DNA from: Companilactobacillus furfuricola
Lineage (GTDB): Bacteria > Bacillota > Bacilli > Lactobacillales > Lactobacillaceae
Direction: 5' to 3'
DNA length: 64,000 nt
Assembly: GCF_003946325.1 (NCBI RefSeq)
Contig: NZ_RHNT01000001.1
Location: 124,001 to 188,000, forward strand
Under the pieces are notes generated by a model. The model searched no databases. It was not told where the DNA came from and saw only the letters and a program-made list of their open reading frames with translations. Shown piece after piece: positions 44,571 to 54,802 of this stretch (position 1 is the first letter of the stretch; every line of letters starts with the position of its first letter). The position numbers and the translations under genes are program-made.

Positions 44571-46238
44571 ATGTCATTTGACGGAATGTTCACCCATGCA
44601 ATGGTGAATGAATTAAACAACACGCTTAAGGGCGGTCGGATCGCTAAAATTCAACAGCCTTTTGCGAATGAATTGATCTTAACGATCCGTTCTAATAGGA
44701 AGAACCAGCAACTGTTATTGTCCGCACATCCTAATTATGCTCGGATCCAAATTACTGATCAACCATTTGAAAATCCTGCAAAGCCTTCCACATTTGTCAT
44801 GTCACTGAGAAAGTACATAACTAGTGCGATAGTTCAAGATTTTCGACAATTAAATAACGATCGGGTCGTAAGTATCGATCTGAGTGCCAAAAACGAGCTC
44901 GGTGATATCCACTCATATACGATGACTATCGAAATCATGAGTCGTCACAGTAATATTTTCTTGATCAACAACGAAACGGGCAAGATCATCGATCTGATCA
45001 AACGTGTTTCTCCAGAAAATAATAGTTTCCGAGGACTATTACCTGGAGATACTTACCAATTACCACCATCTCAAAATAAGCTCGATCCTTTTAAGGCAAA
45101 TAGTTCTGATTTTGACAGTTCGCTGTCAGCCAGCGATATCCGAGATAAGTTTGAGGGAATCGGCCTAGATACTTCCAAAGAACTTGAATCTATTTTAAGC
45201 AGCAATGGTGATGTGAAGGAATTTTTCAATAAATTTGATGACGTCATTTCTCCCAATACAGCCAAACAAAATGGCAAGAAGAAATTAGGTTTTTTTGCAG
45301 TGGAGTTCAGCCAGACCACTAATATTGTCGGTTACTACCCTACTCTGGGCCAATTGTTGGATAACTACTACCTAGATCGTGCACGGATCGACCGGATCGA
45401 ACAACAAACTAAGAACGTAACACACCGTTTGAATATTATCTTGAAAAAAGATAGATCTAAGATTAAGAAGCTAAATAAGCAATTAGAACAAACTAAGATC
45501 ATGGATCAGTACAACCTTTACGGTGAGCTGTTGACAACTTATATGTCGCAGATCAAACGTGGGGCTAAGTCGATAACCTTAACGAATTACTACAACAATG
45601 AAGAAGTCGCTATCAAACTCAATCCTGAGTATTCACCTTCTGAAAATGCTCAAAGTTATTACAAGAAATACCGCAAGTTACAAAATTCGATCCCTCACAT
45701 TCAAGAACAGTTAGATATTACTAATTCGGAAGTAAATTATTTGGAATCAGTGTTAGCTTCCCTGGATTACGTAGATATTGAAGATGTTGACGGTATTATT
45801 GAAGAATTAGAAGAATCTGGATATATCAAGAAGAAGAAAAAGCAAAAACGTCGTAAGAAAAAGAAAACAGTCGGCGAACGTTTTGAAACTTCCACCGGTG
45901 TGCCAGTTGTCGTCGGGAAAAACAATATTGAAAACGACAAATTAACTATGAAATTGGCTCAAAAGAATCATTATTGGTTCCACGTCAAGGACATACCCGG
46001 ATCACACGTCATTTTAGAAACAAGCCAACCAGATGATCAATCGATCCTAGAAGCAGCCATGATAGCAGCTTACTATTCAAAGGCCAGAGAATCGAGCAAA
46101 GTTCCGGTAGACTACTTGCAAGTAAGAAACATCAGAAAACCAAATGGTGCCAAACCCGGATTCGTAATCTTCGAAGGACAGACCACCATCCTAGTTGATC
46201 CGGATAGAGAATTAGTCGAAAAATTACGCGTGAAATAA
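44571..46238 (+). CDS. rqcH: Rqc2 homologue RqcH (NFACT, formerly fibronectin-binding FbpA)
   Basis: RqcH binds obstructed 50S subunits and adds Ala tails to stalled peptides. The 555-residue protein has NFACT-N (MSFDGMFTHAMVNEL...GRIAKIQQP, NDRVVSID with the conserved Asp-Arg), a coiled-coil middle region (residues about 280-420), a basic KKKKKQKRRKKKKT patch, and NFACT-R (STGVPVVVGKNNIENDKLT, then HYWFHVKDIPGSHVIL). AAGGAGC precedes the ATG. It is monocistronic and runs into repeat copies 3 and 4. Confidence 0.94.
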   Translation: MSFDGMFTHAMVNELNNTLKGGRIAKIQQPFANELILTIRSNRKNQQLLLSAHPNYARIQITDQPFENPAKPSTFVMSLRKYITSAIVQDFRQLNNDRVVSIDLSAKNELGDIHSYTMTIEIMSRHSNIFLINNETGKIIDLIKRVSPENNSFRGLLPGDTYQLPPSQNKLDPFKANSSDFDSSLSASDIRDKFEGIGLDTSKELESILSSNGDVKEFFNKFDDVISPNTAKQNGKKKLGFFAVEFSQTTNIVGYYPTLGQLLDNYYLDRARIDRIEQQTKNVTHRLNIILKKDRSKIKKLNKQLEQTKIMDQYNLYGELLTTYMSQIKRGAKSITLTNYYNNEEVAIKLNPEYSPSENAQSYYKKYRKLQNSIPHIQEQLDITNSEVNYLESVLASLDYVDIEDVDGIIEELEESGYIKKKKKQKRRKKKKTVGERFETSTGVPVVVGKNNIENDKLTMKLAQKNHYWFHVKDIPGSHVILETSQPDDQSILEAAMIAAYYSKARESSKVPVDYLQVRNIRKPNGAKPGFVIFEGQTTILVDPDRELVEKLRVK

Positions 46239-46240
46239 AA

Positions 46241-46369
46241 AATCAGAGAGCGCAAGGCGACGGTCAGCTGCTGAGGATTAACGCGGGTGGTCGCACACAG
46301 GTGCTGCGAAGCAGTGCCGCGACCACCTGTGTTAACCGGAGGCCGCTGTCGCCTGGAGCTCGTTTCAAC
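46241..46369 (+). repeat. Structured intergenic repeat, copy 3 (full length)
   Basis: It has the same nested fold as copies 1 and 2, but the outer helix is AGGCGAC/GTCGCCT (46255-46261 with 46348-46354) instead of GGTGCAC/GTGCACC, so both sides changed and pairing is kept. The middle and apical stems are conserved. It lies 3 bp after the rqcH stop codon. Confidence 0.85.
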
Positions 46370-46384
46370 ATCCTTGAGGATAAA

Positions 46385-46448
46385 AATAAAAAGTACTATC
46401 CAATTTGCTGCATTTACCGCAACCCAAAATGGATAGTACTATTTTTTT
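46385..46448. terminator. Terminator-like tail of repeat copy 3
   Basis: AGTACTATCCA/TGGATAGTACT is a perfect 11-bp stem enclosing a loop with TTGCTG...CGCAA, then seven T residues. The flanking A-run makes it usable on both strands. Confidence 0.8.
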
Positions 46449-46449
46449 C

Positions 46450-46535
46450 AGGTCAGTCAGCACAAAGGTGCTGCGAAGCAGCGCCGCGACCACCTGTGTT
46501 AACCGGAGGTCGCTACCTCGCGGAGCTCGTTTCAA
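46450..46535 (+). repeat. Structured repeat, copy 4 (internal deletion)
   Basis: It keeps GGTCAG, then jumps to CACAAAGGTGCTGCGAAGCAGCGCC and the 3' half with CTCGTTTCAAC. About 27 bp of the left arm are missing relative to copy 3. The apical stem has a G-C where copies 1-3 have G-U. Confidence 0.8.
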
Positions 46536-46551
46536 CATCCTTGAGGATCAA

Positions 46552-46614
46552 AATAAAAAAGTACTATCCAATTTGCTGCAATTATCGCAAGCCAAAATGG
46601 ATAGTACTTTTTTT
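46552..46614. terminator. Terminator-like tail of repeat copy 4
   Basis: It is nearly identical to the tail of copy 3 (AGTACTATCCA/TGGATAGTACT), ending in a T-run. Copies 3 and 4 therefore form tandem units of about 168 bp. It serves rqcH and the convergent carB-like gene. Confidence 0.8.
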
Positions 46615-46715
46615 AATGTCCTAATTAAATACAAATCGATGCAAGTCAAGGAATTCTCATACCAGAAAAAATTTCCACTTAGTTCCCAATATGCACGTAT
46701 GCACACGAGATCTTT

Positions 46716-49118
46716 TTAAATCTTTAAAGTATTATTCAAGAAAAATCTCAACCCGATCTCATCGTAAGTTTTAAACTTTTGATCATTCACAGTCACAAGA
46801 AAGTTTTCATCATCATTGTTAAATATTTCGTCTGAAGACATATTCGATCCTAAATTGTTTCCTAGGATCAGTTTGACTAAAGTATCGATCACGTGGACAG
46901 AACTAGCCAATTCGTGACGGATAATATCTTGATTCATCCCCGAAGAGATCTTAGTGATGATCCAGTGATCATGAACATATGAAAACTCAAAATTGTAAGT
47001 ATTGATCTGGTCTGTCTTCTGTAGTTCATTCGTAATGTTTTCGATCAAATCGGACTTTTCTGAATCAGTCAAGAATTTATTAAAGCTGCTGATCTCGTAA
47101 CTTTTATCGTTGATCACTTGTCGATAGATGACAGATGGGATGGTAAATGACTTACCATCAGAAACGACGATCACTCGCATTGTTTTGTCTGATTTAAGAT
47201 CGAGTGATTTGATAGGTTTGGCACTGATCTGGAACACCTCATTGCTTTGCTTATCTTCATCACTCAAAGTTTGTGAAAAATCAATTATCTTAAAGATCGA
47301 TTTAGTATCGATCAAATTAAGATGCTGCATTTCCATATGCGGATCAGCGATTTCATAGGCAATATTACGAACGTCTAATGGTGAACTCCACGGCTCACGG
47401 CCCAGGATAACAGCCTCTAAACCATTTTGATGGATCGACTTGACTAGTTGCAATAAAACAAATTGTCGGACCATAATATTCTTCTTTGAAGTGATGATCG
47501 GTGATCTAACAACAATTTTATTGCGATCACCAAATTCTAGATCATTGCTGATCCCACTAGTAACAAAGAAATTGCGGTTAGTAATTTGATCCATGTTAAC
47601 GGAAATGGCTTTTTTACTTTTAACAACTGACTTAGTCACGATATCGTCGCGATCCAGTAATACTTTGTTATAACCTAAGCCTTTAACTCCCATTGAGACC
47701 AATTTTTCGATGTTATTTTCATCGATCTCATCGTCGCGGATGATGGCACTATTGTTTTTGATATTTTTCAAAGCTAATAAATAAGGGGTATTTATAGAAG
47801 TAACTTCAGATAGTACTGGAAGTTCAAAGTCACGTCTAATTGCTTCAAGTAAAACGTCTAACATCCAATTAGTCGGATGAATGATCTTCTCGAATAATTG
47901 ATCATCATCCAATTTATGCAATTTTTCATAGCGAATCAAAGTATCATTCAGTTTGTCGTTCAATGGTCCTTTATTGAAGACCTCTTCCAAACTAAAACCG
48001 CTTACAATGATGCTTGAATCAGACGTTTTTGAAGGACCAATATATCTCTGTTCAGAAGAATTCCACTGAGGGAAACGTGAAGTAATGTGATCCATAAATG
48101 GTTCACAGGCTCCATTAAAACTATTTCCAGAATCCAGTTGCAATTTATCTAATTGGAAACCAAGATTCAATTCTACGGCAACTGTGGCTAACGGATAACT
48201 CGTGGCATATTCCAAAAACTTAGTTTCTTCACTCAAACGTGGGATAAATTCTGTAATATAACACTCGTTGGTCTTGTGATTAAGAGCAAAATGTACCGTG
48301 CAGACACCAATAACGTCAAAAACACGTGCCAACTTTATTGCGAGATTGCGTAATTTTTGCAGCTTCGAATCATTCAAAGATAAAGCTGGTGAAATCAAAT
48401 TTGAATCTAAGTGATGGACCCCGATCGGTTCGACGTCTTCGATCGTACCGATCAATGATGCATTATCGAAACGATCACGCACGATCGTACATGAATATTC
48501 ACTAAATCCTCGAATACTTCGTTCAATTTCAATTTTGGCATTGTTCGAATCTTCCAGCGCCATAAAGTTGTCTAGTTCAAATAAATTGTTGATATTCGTC
48601 CAGCCGCTTGAATGCCGGTTTGAAAATCTTCTTCTAGCGATAATAGGAAACCCGATCGAACGGATGAAATCATAGAGTTCTTCTTCATCATCTGACGAGA
48701 TAAAGTTGATCACTGGGAGATCATTTTTATTTAATTTACTAATAAATAATTCACGTTTGAATGTTGCTAATGAAGCAAAATAATTTGTACCCAAAACTTT
48801 AGTCGAAGATATCTTTCCGTTTAGTCCGGAGATTATCCCGAGAGCATTTTTATCCCCGACCGTGGGTAAAATTGCGTCGGGATGATATTGATCGACATAG
48901 TTTAAGACATTCTCTCCGTTGACTTTTTCGACAATGATCCGATCAAAAAGGACATTTGCGGATAGTAAAGATGTCGGATTTTCCACCATGACGCTAGTTT
49001 TGTAGCCTAATTTATGCAAGATTTGGGCGGTGTCATACAGTGCAGTCGATAAATCGACATTTTTGTCGCTGTTTGTTGGACCTATGATCAAAATGTTATG
49101 TATTCCATTTACTACCAA
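46716..49118 (-). CDS. Divergent CarB-like protein (carbamoyl-phosphate synthase large-subunit paralogue)
   Basis: The 800-residue protein is shorter than CarB (about 1060). The N-terminal part keeps the carboxyphosphate-domain outline (LPTVGDKNALGII, ITEFIPRLSEETKFLEYATSYPLATVAVELNLGF) but the key NPRxSRSS segment reads IPRLSEETK. A recognisable oligomerisation domain follows (PTNWMLDVLLEAI), and the second half is diverged beyond motif recognition and lacks a clear second ATP-grasp or MGS domain. The frame is fully open. It starts at TTG one base after the carA-like stop. Normal catalysis looks unlikely; a regulatory role or relaxed selection is inferred. Confidence 0.75.
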   Translation of the reverse strand: MVVNGIHNILIIGPTNSDKNVDLSTALYDTAQILHKLGYKTSVMVENPTSLLSANVLFDRIIVEKVNGENVLNYVDQYHPDAILPTVGDKNALGIISGLNGKISSTKVLGTNYFASLATFKRELFISKLNKNDLPVINFISSDDEEELYDFIRSIGFPIIARRRFSNRHSSGWTNINNLFELDNFMALEDSNNAKIEIERSIRGFSEYSCTIVRDRFDNASLIGTIEDVEPIGVHHLDSNLISPALSLNDSKLQKLRNLAIKLARVFDVIGVCTVHFALNHKTNECYITEFIPRLSEETKFLEYATSYPLATVAVELNLGFQLDKLQLDSGNSFNGACEPFMDHITSRFPQWNSSEQRYIGPSKTSDSSIIVSGFSLEEVFNKGPLNDKLNDTLIRYEKLHKLDDDQLFEKIIHPTNWMLDVLLEAIRRDFELPVLSEVTSINTPYLLALKNIKNNSAIIRDDEIDENNIEKLVSMGVKGLGYNKVLLDRDDIVTKSVVKSKKAISVNMDQITNRNFFVTSGISNDLEFGDRNKIVVRSPIITSKKNIMVRQFVLLQLVKSIHQNGLEAVILGREPWSSPLDVRNIAYEIADPHMEMQHLNLIDTKSIFKIIDFSQTLSDEDKQSNEVFQISAKPIKSLDLKSDKTMRVIVVSDGKSFTIPSVIYRQVINDKSYEISSFNKFLTDSEKSDLIENITNELQKTDQINTYNFEFSYVHDHWIITKISSGMNQDIIRHELASSVHVIDTLVKLILGNNLGSNMSSDEIFNNDDENFLVTVNDQKFKTYDEIGLRFFLNNTLKI

Positions 49119-49119
49119 T

Positions 49120-50196
49120 CTAGATGCTCCAATCTTGATTCTTTGTTGAATTGATCAAATCAATGAATTCATCAAAGACGTAATAGCCATCTGTTGGACC
49201 AGGTGCCGCTTCAGGTTCGAATAAAACACTGATTATCGGCAAAAATTCATGACGGATCCCTTCAATACTACCGTCAGCTACACAAATATTTGTCACGATA
49301 AAATCAGATGATCCAATCGATTTTTGATCGATCGTATACGAATGATTGTGGTTAACAAAATCGATCTTGCCACTGGCAACTTCTTTGACGGCTAATGAAG
49401 ATTCGTGATGTGGATTTGGTAATTTGGTGATTTGACAATCATTTGCCATGGCTACTAACAAACTTCCCAAACCAATGCCCATGATCGGAAATTGCTTTTG
49501 TAAGACTTTGATATTCTCAATTGTCTTGGGTAAGTCCTTCGGGTCCCCTGGTCCATTCGAAAAGATGATCCCTTCGGGATGTAAACCAGCAATTTCTTCT
49601 GGCGTAGCATTGTAATTAACGATTACTGAATTACAGTCTCGGTAAGATAATTGTCTCAAAATTGAATATTTCAATCCCAGATCAACAATGACCATTTTTA
49701 ACCCAATATTAGGATTGGGATAAGACTGCTTTGTCGAAACTTGCTTAACTAGATCTGTAGGCAATACTAAAGCTTTGATCTGATCGATGGCGTGCTCATC
49801 ATGGGTATCCATGATCGAGGCCTTCATTTCACCGTGCTCATAAATGTACTTTGAGAGTGCTCTAACATCGACATTTTTGATGCCGGGGATCTTTAAGGTT
49901 GTGATCCATTCCTCAAAGGGGATCGAACCATCAACACTTTCAGCACTTGCTGATCCGATCACGACACCCTTGCATTGATAATTGATAGATTCATAAAAAT
50001 CTCGATTGATCCCAGAACTACCAATACCAGGAATTGTGAAAGCAATTATTTGCCCTTCAGCATCAGGATCAGTTACTGACTGCTCAATACCAGTCCGATT
50101 ATTAGAGATGACTAATTGTCCCGTCGTAATGACGGAAGATCCAAATCCTTCTCCAGGAAAAACTGTCCCGTCTTCTAGTATTAAATAACGTTTCAT
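49120..50196 (-). CDS. CarA-like protein without glutaminase active site
   Basis: The 358-residue protein has the CarA fold from end to end (LEDGTVFPGEGFGS, INRDFYES, NVDVRALSKYI, GDPKDLP). The class I amidotransferase triad is broken. The GICLGHQ loop reads GIGLGSL (residues 240-246), so the nucleophile Cys is Gly, and the HPE motif reads EPE (E327), so the His is Glu. It cannot release ammonia from glutamine by the known route. The gene is intact, 18 bp after pyrR and directly before the carB-like gene, in one operon. Confidence 0.85.
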   Translation of the reverse strand: MKRYLILEDGTVFPGEGFGSSVITTGQLVISNNRTGIEQSVTDPDAEGQIIAFTIPGIGSSGINRDFYESINYQCKGVVIGSASAESVDGSIPFEEWITTLKIPGIKNVDVRALSKYIYEHGEMKASIMDTHDEHAIDQIKALVLPTDLVKQVSTKQSYPNPNIGLKMVIVDLGLKYSILRQLSYRDCNSVIVNYNATPEEIAGLHPEGIIFSNGPGDPKDLPKTIENIKVLQKQFPIMGIGLGSLLVAMANDCQITKLPNPHHESSLAVKEVASGKIDFVNHNHSYTIDQKSIGSSDFIVTNICVADGSIEGIRHEFLPIISVLFEPEAAPGPTDGYYVFDEFIDLINSTKNQDWSI

Positions 50197-50214
50197 TTTC
50201 CCAACTCCAATTAA

Positions 50215-50849
<635 letters not shown>

Positions 50850-50878
50850 AGAATAAATTAGCCGTCGCAACATGTCAA
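50850..50878 (-). promoter_or_regulatory. Sigma-A promoter for pyrR
   Basis: On the - strand, TTGACA (50878-50873) and TATTCT (50855-50850) are 17 bp apart. The -35 overlaps the rluD stop codon. Confidence 0.75.
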
Positions 50879-51789
50879 CTGCGCAATTTTTTCAAGGTAT
50901 CTTCAAAGATCTTAGGAGGTTCAACCGAGAATTCCATCCACTGATGAGTTTTCGGATGATCAAACCCTAAGGTTTGCGCATGTAAAAATTGTCCATGTCC
51001 AGCAAGTGTATTCTTTGGACCATAAAGTGGGTCTCCAGCAACCGGATGACCGATATATTGCATGTGTACTCTGATTTGGTGCGTGCGGCCCGTTTCTAGC
51101 TTTAGCTTGACCAACGCATAGCCATTAAATTGTTCTAAGACCTCAAAGTGAGTCACAGCATGACGACCATTATCGACGATTGCTTGTTTCTTCCGATCAC
51201 TCTTTGATCGACCGATCGGCGCATTGATCACGCCCTTTTTCTCTTTGAAATTTCCATGAACAATGGCTAGATACTCTCGAAGGTTAGTCTTTGCTTTCAA
51301 TTGTTCCATCAATGATTGCTTAGCTAAATTATTTTTAGCGATCATTAACAAGCCGGAAGTATCCTTATCGATCCGATGAACGATCCCTGGTCGCACCATA
51401 TCATCATCATTGATCTTACTATGATATAAAATGGCGTTTACTAATGTATGATCAGGATGCCCAGCAGCTGGATGGACAACCATCCCCTGCTGTTTGTTTA
51501 CGACTATGACGTCTTCATCTTCGTACACGATATCAATGGGAATGTCCTGAGGGATAGCTTCGAGTGGTTGTTCTTCCGGAATGGTAAATTCAATTTTGTC
51601 ACCATTAACTATTTTAAAACCAGTTTTGGTAATGATCTTGCCATTAACAAAAACTTCGCCATCTTTGATGAACTTAGAAATCTGTGATCTGGAAAGATCA
51701 TCCACTTGTTCATCAATAAATTTATCTAAACGTGCTTTTGAATTTTCTTCAAAAGTTAATTCGATTGTACTATTTACTATTGTTTTCAC
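50875..51789 (-). CDS. rluD: RluD-type 23S rRNA pseudouridine synthase
   Basis: It converts uridines in 23S rRNA to pseudouridine. The 304-residue protein has an N-terminal S4 RNA-binding domain (RLDKFIDEQVDDLSRSQISK) and the RluA/RluD catalytic domain with HRIDKDTSGLL (catalytic Asp) and LETGRTHQIRVHM. The GTG start lies inside the end of lspA (20-bp overlap), as in the common lspA-rluD pair. The ribosome site for this GTG is weak. Confidence 0.92.
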   Translation of the reverse strand: MKTIVNSTIELTFEENSKARLDKFIDEQVDDLSRSQISKFIKDGEVFVNGKIITKTGFKIVNGDKIEFTIPEEQPLEAIPQDIPIDIVYEDEDVIVVNKQQGMVVHPAAGHPDHTLVNAILYHSKINDDDMVRPGIVHRIDKDTSGLLMIAKNNLAKQSLMEQLKAKTNLREYLAIVHGNFKEKKGVINAPIGRSKSDRKKQAIVDNGRHAVTHFEVLEQFNGYALVKLKLETGRTHQIRVHMQYIGHPVAGDPLYGPKNTLAGHGQFLHAQTLGFDHPKTHQWMEFSVEPPKIFEDTLKKLRS

Positions 51790-52234
51790 CTGCTGTCGAT
51801 TTAAATAAAGAGATCAGTAATAAAATAACGCCGATCGTAATAAAAGTATCTGCCAAATTGAAAATTGGAAAATTCATGAATTCAAGATTAAACATATCGA
51901 TCACGAATTGTCTCGTAAATCGGTCGATCGCATTACCGATCGTACCGGCTAACAAAAACAAAAGCGAAAACCGGTAGAGATGTTGGTCTTTTTCAGCTTT
52001 AAAAAATAAATATCCTAAAACGATCACGGCAATCGCGGTAACGATGTAGAAAAAATACATCTTCCCTTCTAACATGCTCCACGCTGCACCTGTATTCCTG
52101 ATATTAGTCAGCGATAAAATCCCGGGGATGAATTCTTGGTTCCCCATCGCTGGAATATTATAAAAAACATAAAACTTGAGAGCCTGGTCAGAAAAGACTA
52201 AGCCGAGTAAAACGATAATATAAACAAAAGGCAT
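51770..52234 (-). CDS. lspA: Lipoprotein signal peptidase (signal peptidase II)
   Basis: It removes signal peptides from prolipoproteins. The 154-residue protein has four transmembrane helices and the catalytic aspartates in GNAIDRF and FNLADTFI, plus NTGAAWSM. Its ATG overlaps the fhs stop codon by one base. It is followed by rluD, which overlaps it by 20 bp. Confidence 0.96.
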   Translation of the reverse strand: MPFVYIIVLLGLVFSDQALKFYVFYNIPAMGNQEFIPGILSLTNIRNTGAAWSMLEGKMYFFYIVTAIAVIVLGYLFFKAEKDQHLYRFSLLFLLAGTIGNAIDRFTRQFVIDMFNLEFMNFPIFNLADTFITIGVILLLISLFKSTAGENNSK

Positions 52235-53916
52235 TAGAAGAGTCCACTTATCTTTCCGGAGTTATCAACATCCATATTTAAGGCTGCTGGTTTGCTTGGC
52301 AATCCTGGCATGGTCAAGACATTTCCTGTCAGCACAACGATGAACCCTGCACCAAGCTTTGGTATCAAACTCTTAACATGTAATGTGAAGTCTTTAGGGC
52401 TACCCAATTTCTTAGGATCATCACTTAATGAATATTGCGTCTTTGCAATACATACTGGCAGATCGTCCCAAACATTATCTTTGAGTAACTTCAGTTGTTT
52501 CTTAGCTTGATCTGAATACTCAACATTATTAGCGCCATAAATTTCCGAAGCGATCGTCGCAATTTTCTCTTCAGTAGTTTGTTCATCTTCATATAAGCGT
52601 GTGTAATTAGCTTCTTGCTCACAAGCTTTGATGACAGCTTTAGCGAGTCCAGTACCGCCAGCACTACCTTTATGATGGATCTCAGTTAATTCTACCGTTA
52701 CGCCTACCTCATCACAAAGACTCGTCAATAATTTGACCTCATCTTCGGTATCAGTTGCAAATTTATTGATCGAAACGACAACAGGAACGTTGTAATAACG
52801 CATATTTTGAATGTGTCGTTTCAAGTTCTTGAATCCGAGTGAAAGTGCTTTGAGATCTTCATCTTTAAGATCGGCTAATTTTTGACCACCATTGTATTTC
52901 AAGGCACGGATAGTCGCAACGATAACAATAGCATTAGGTGCATGATTCAATTTAGGAGTAACGATATCCATAAATTTCTCACCACCAAGGTCAGCACCAA
53001 AGCCACCTTCTGTTACAGTGTAGTCACCTAACTTCATTGCTAACTTGGTTGCTAAAATACTATTGCATCCGTGAGCAATGTTTGCGAAAGGACCACCATG
53101 AATGATTGCCGGTGTATTCTCTAAAGTTTGAACTAAGTTAGGTTTTAAAGCATCTTTGAGCAACATCGTGATTGCTCCTTCAACTTGGAGATCACGGACA
53201 AAAACTGGTTTTCGATCATAAGTATATGCAATCAAAATGCTAGCGATCCGTTCCTTTAGGTCATCTAGATCTTGAGCTAAACATAAAATGGCCATTAATT
53301 CACTGGCAACAGTGATCTCAAAATGTTCTTCACGTGGGATCGAGTTGATAGGACCACCTAAACCAATTACTGTACTTCTCAAAGAACGATCATTGATATC
53401 TAAAGCTCGTTTCCAAATGATCCGTCTAGGATCGATGCCTAATTGATTTCCTTGATGTAAATGATTATCGATCAAGGCAGCTAAAGTATTAACTGCACTA
53501 GTTAAGGCATGCATATCACCGGTAAAGTGCAAATTGATATCTTCCATCGGAACTACTTGAGCATAACCACCACCAGTAGCACCACCTTTGATCCCCATCA
53601 CTGGTCCTAAAGATGGTTCACGCAATGCCAAGACCGTCTTTTTACCTAAAGATTGAAGTGAGTCAGCTAAACCGATAGCGACAGTCGACTTACCCTCACC
53701 AGCTGGAGTGGGGTTGATCGAAGTTACCAAGATCAATTTACCGTCATCGTTCTTCATAGCTTTAGAAATACCAGTTTGACCGATCTTTGCCTTATAATGT
53801 CCGTAAGGCTCGATGTCTTGAGAATCTAAGCCTAACTTAATAGCGATATCATTGATATCTTTCATCTTGTCGTGCTCATTTATCTGTGCTATTTCAATAT
53901 CACTAGGAAATGCCAT
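52234..53916 (-). CDS. fhs: Formate-tetrahydrofolate ligase
   Basis: It makes 10-formyl-THF from formate, THF and ATP for purine synthesis and initiator tRNA. The 560-residue protein has the P-loop-like [38 protein letters not shown], and [12 protein letters not shown], with the complete C-terminal domain. It lies just after the EbsA-like gene on the - strand. With thyA and folA at the left end, several one-carbon enzymes are in the window but not linked. Confidence 0.97.
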   Translation of the reverse strand: MAFPSDIEIAQINEHDKMKDINDIAIKLGLDSQDIEPYGHYKAKIGQTGISKAMKNDDGKLILVTSINPTPAGEGKSTVAIGLADSLQSLGKKTVLALREPSLGPVMGIKGGATGGGYAQVVPMEDINLHFTGDMHALTSAVNTLAALIDNHLHQGNQLGIDPRRIIWKRALDINDRSLRSTVIGLGGPINSIPREEHFEITVASELMAILCLAQDLDDLKERIASILIAYTYDRKPVFVRDLQVEGAITMLLKDALKPNLVQTLENTPAIIHGGPFANIAHGCNSILATKLAMKLGDYTVTEGGFGADLGGEKFMDIVTPKLNHAPNAIVIVATIRALKYNGGQKLADLKDEDLKALSLGFKNLKRHIQNMRYYNVPVVVSINKFATDTEDEVKLLTSLCDEVGVTVELTEIHHKGSAGGTGLAKAVIKACEQEANYTRLYEDEQTTEEKIATIASEIYGANNVEYSDQAKKQLKLLKDNVWDDLPVCIAKTQYSLSDDPKKLGSPKDFTLHVKSLIPKLGAGFIVVLTGNVLTMPGLPSKPAALNMDVDNSGKISGLF

Positions 53917-53918
53917 GC

Positions 53919-54302
53919 TTATCCACCTACTCTTTTCTTTAAGTCTGTTAAAATCTTTCTAGTTGACGTAACTTTGACTGGAAAGTAATCATGATTCTTA
54001 AATTCAAACTCTAATTGCCATTTATGAGAAGATTTAACAGTTACATCCGCAATGTCAAAAGATCTCGTTTTATAATAATTAGGTTCCTTAATAACAATTT
54101 GTGAGTCCGAAACTTTGATCCATGAACTTCTAAGGATATAAAAAATATAAATCAGTCCTACGATCCAAATAATAACAGGGATAACACTAAAACTAAATAT
54201 TTCCAGTTGCAAGATCACTCCAAAGAAAATGATGATCAAAGCAATGGACCAGAGAATGATACCCCAGGCCCCGCTGGGCTGAATGTAATACTTTTTCGAC
54301 AT
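53919..54302 (-). CDS. EbsA-like membrane protein
   Basis: The 127-residue protein has two transmembrane helices (residues about 15-34 and 37-57) followed by a soluble domain ([16 protein letters not shown]...KWQLEFEF) resembling the EbsA family of lactobacilli. The assignment rests mainly on size, topology and position next to fhs and the RNase HI gene. The function is not established. It is divergent from the RNase HI gene with a 26-bp gap. Confidence 0.65.
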   Translation of the reverse strand: MSKKYYIQPSGAWGIILWSIALIIIFFGVILQLEIFSFSVIPVIIWIVGLIYIFYILRSSWIKVSDSQIVIKEPNYYKTRSFDIADVTVKSSHKWQLEFEFKNHDYFPVKVTSTRKILTDLKKRVGG

Positions 54303-54328
54303 AAAATACCCCCGAAAGGTTAATTGAC

Positions 54329-54724
54329 ATGATTAAATTGTACACCGACGCAGGTTTAAATACTAATCAAAACTTAGCTGCGATCGCATTTGTTTACCAA
54401 ACAGAAAACAAGCGTGACAGTAACGTTAAACAAGTCAACGGTTCTGATAACCACTACCTAGAATTTTTGGCTGTCAAATTAGGATTATCGACTTTGATAC
54501 AACAAAATTTAAATGATGACTTGCTTCAACTACTGTCTGATAGTCAGATCGTCACTGATAGTATCGAGAAGAAATATTCGAAACATTATCAAGAGATGGT
54601 CGACGAAATTATCCCCTTATTAGAAAAATTTCCAGCTTACTTTGTCAAACATATTTCTGATAAGGAAAATAAAGCTGCACATTCATTAATACATCAAGAA
54701 TTAATACATTTAAGAAAATCATAA
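54329..54724 (+). CDS. RNase HI family protein (reverse-transcriptase-like RNase H)
   Basis: The 131-residue protein has the RNase H acidic residues in KLYTDAG, EFLAVKLGL and LLSDSQIV. The fourth position lies in NKAAH (residues about 111-115), the usual HxG/xxAD region in shortened form. It resembles the YpdQ/YpeP proteins rather than standard RnhA. Whether it cleaves RNA-DNA hybrids in cells is unknown. Confidence 0.85.
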   Translation: MIKLYTDAGLNTNQNLAAIAFVYQTENKRDSNVKQVNGSDNHYLEFLAVKLGLSTLIQQNLNDDLLQLLSDSQIVTDSIEKKYSKHYQEMVDEIIPLLEKFPAYFVKHISDKENKAAHSLIHQELIHLRKS

Positions 54725-54802
54725 ATATCATTATTATCAAAATCTAAAAGTTTGTGATACGATTGAATCGCTTATAAATTTAAGCAAGGAGGATTTTCGC
54801 AA

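Noticed and set aside
46301-46719. Two + strand reading frames of about 105 codons over repeat copies 3 and 4
   Set aside because: They are created by the GC-rich structured repeat, lack ribosome sites and read through both terminator hairpins.
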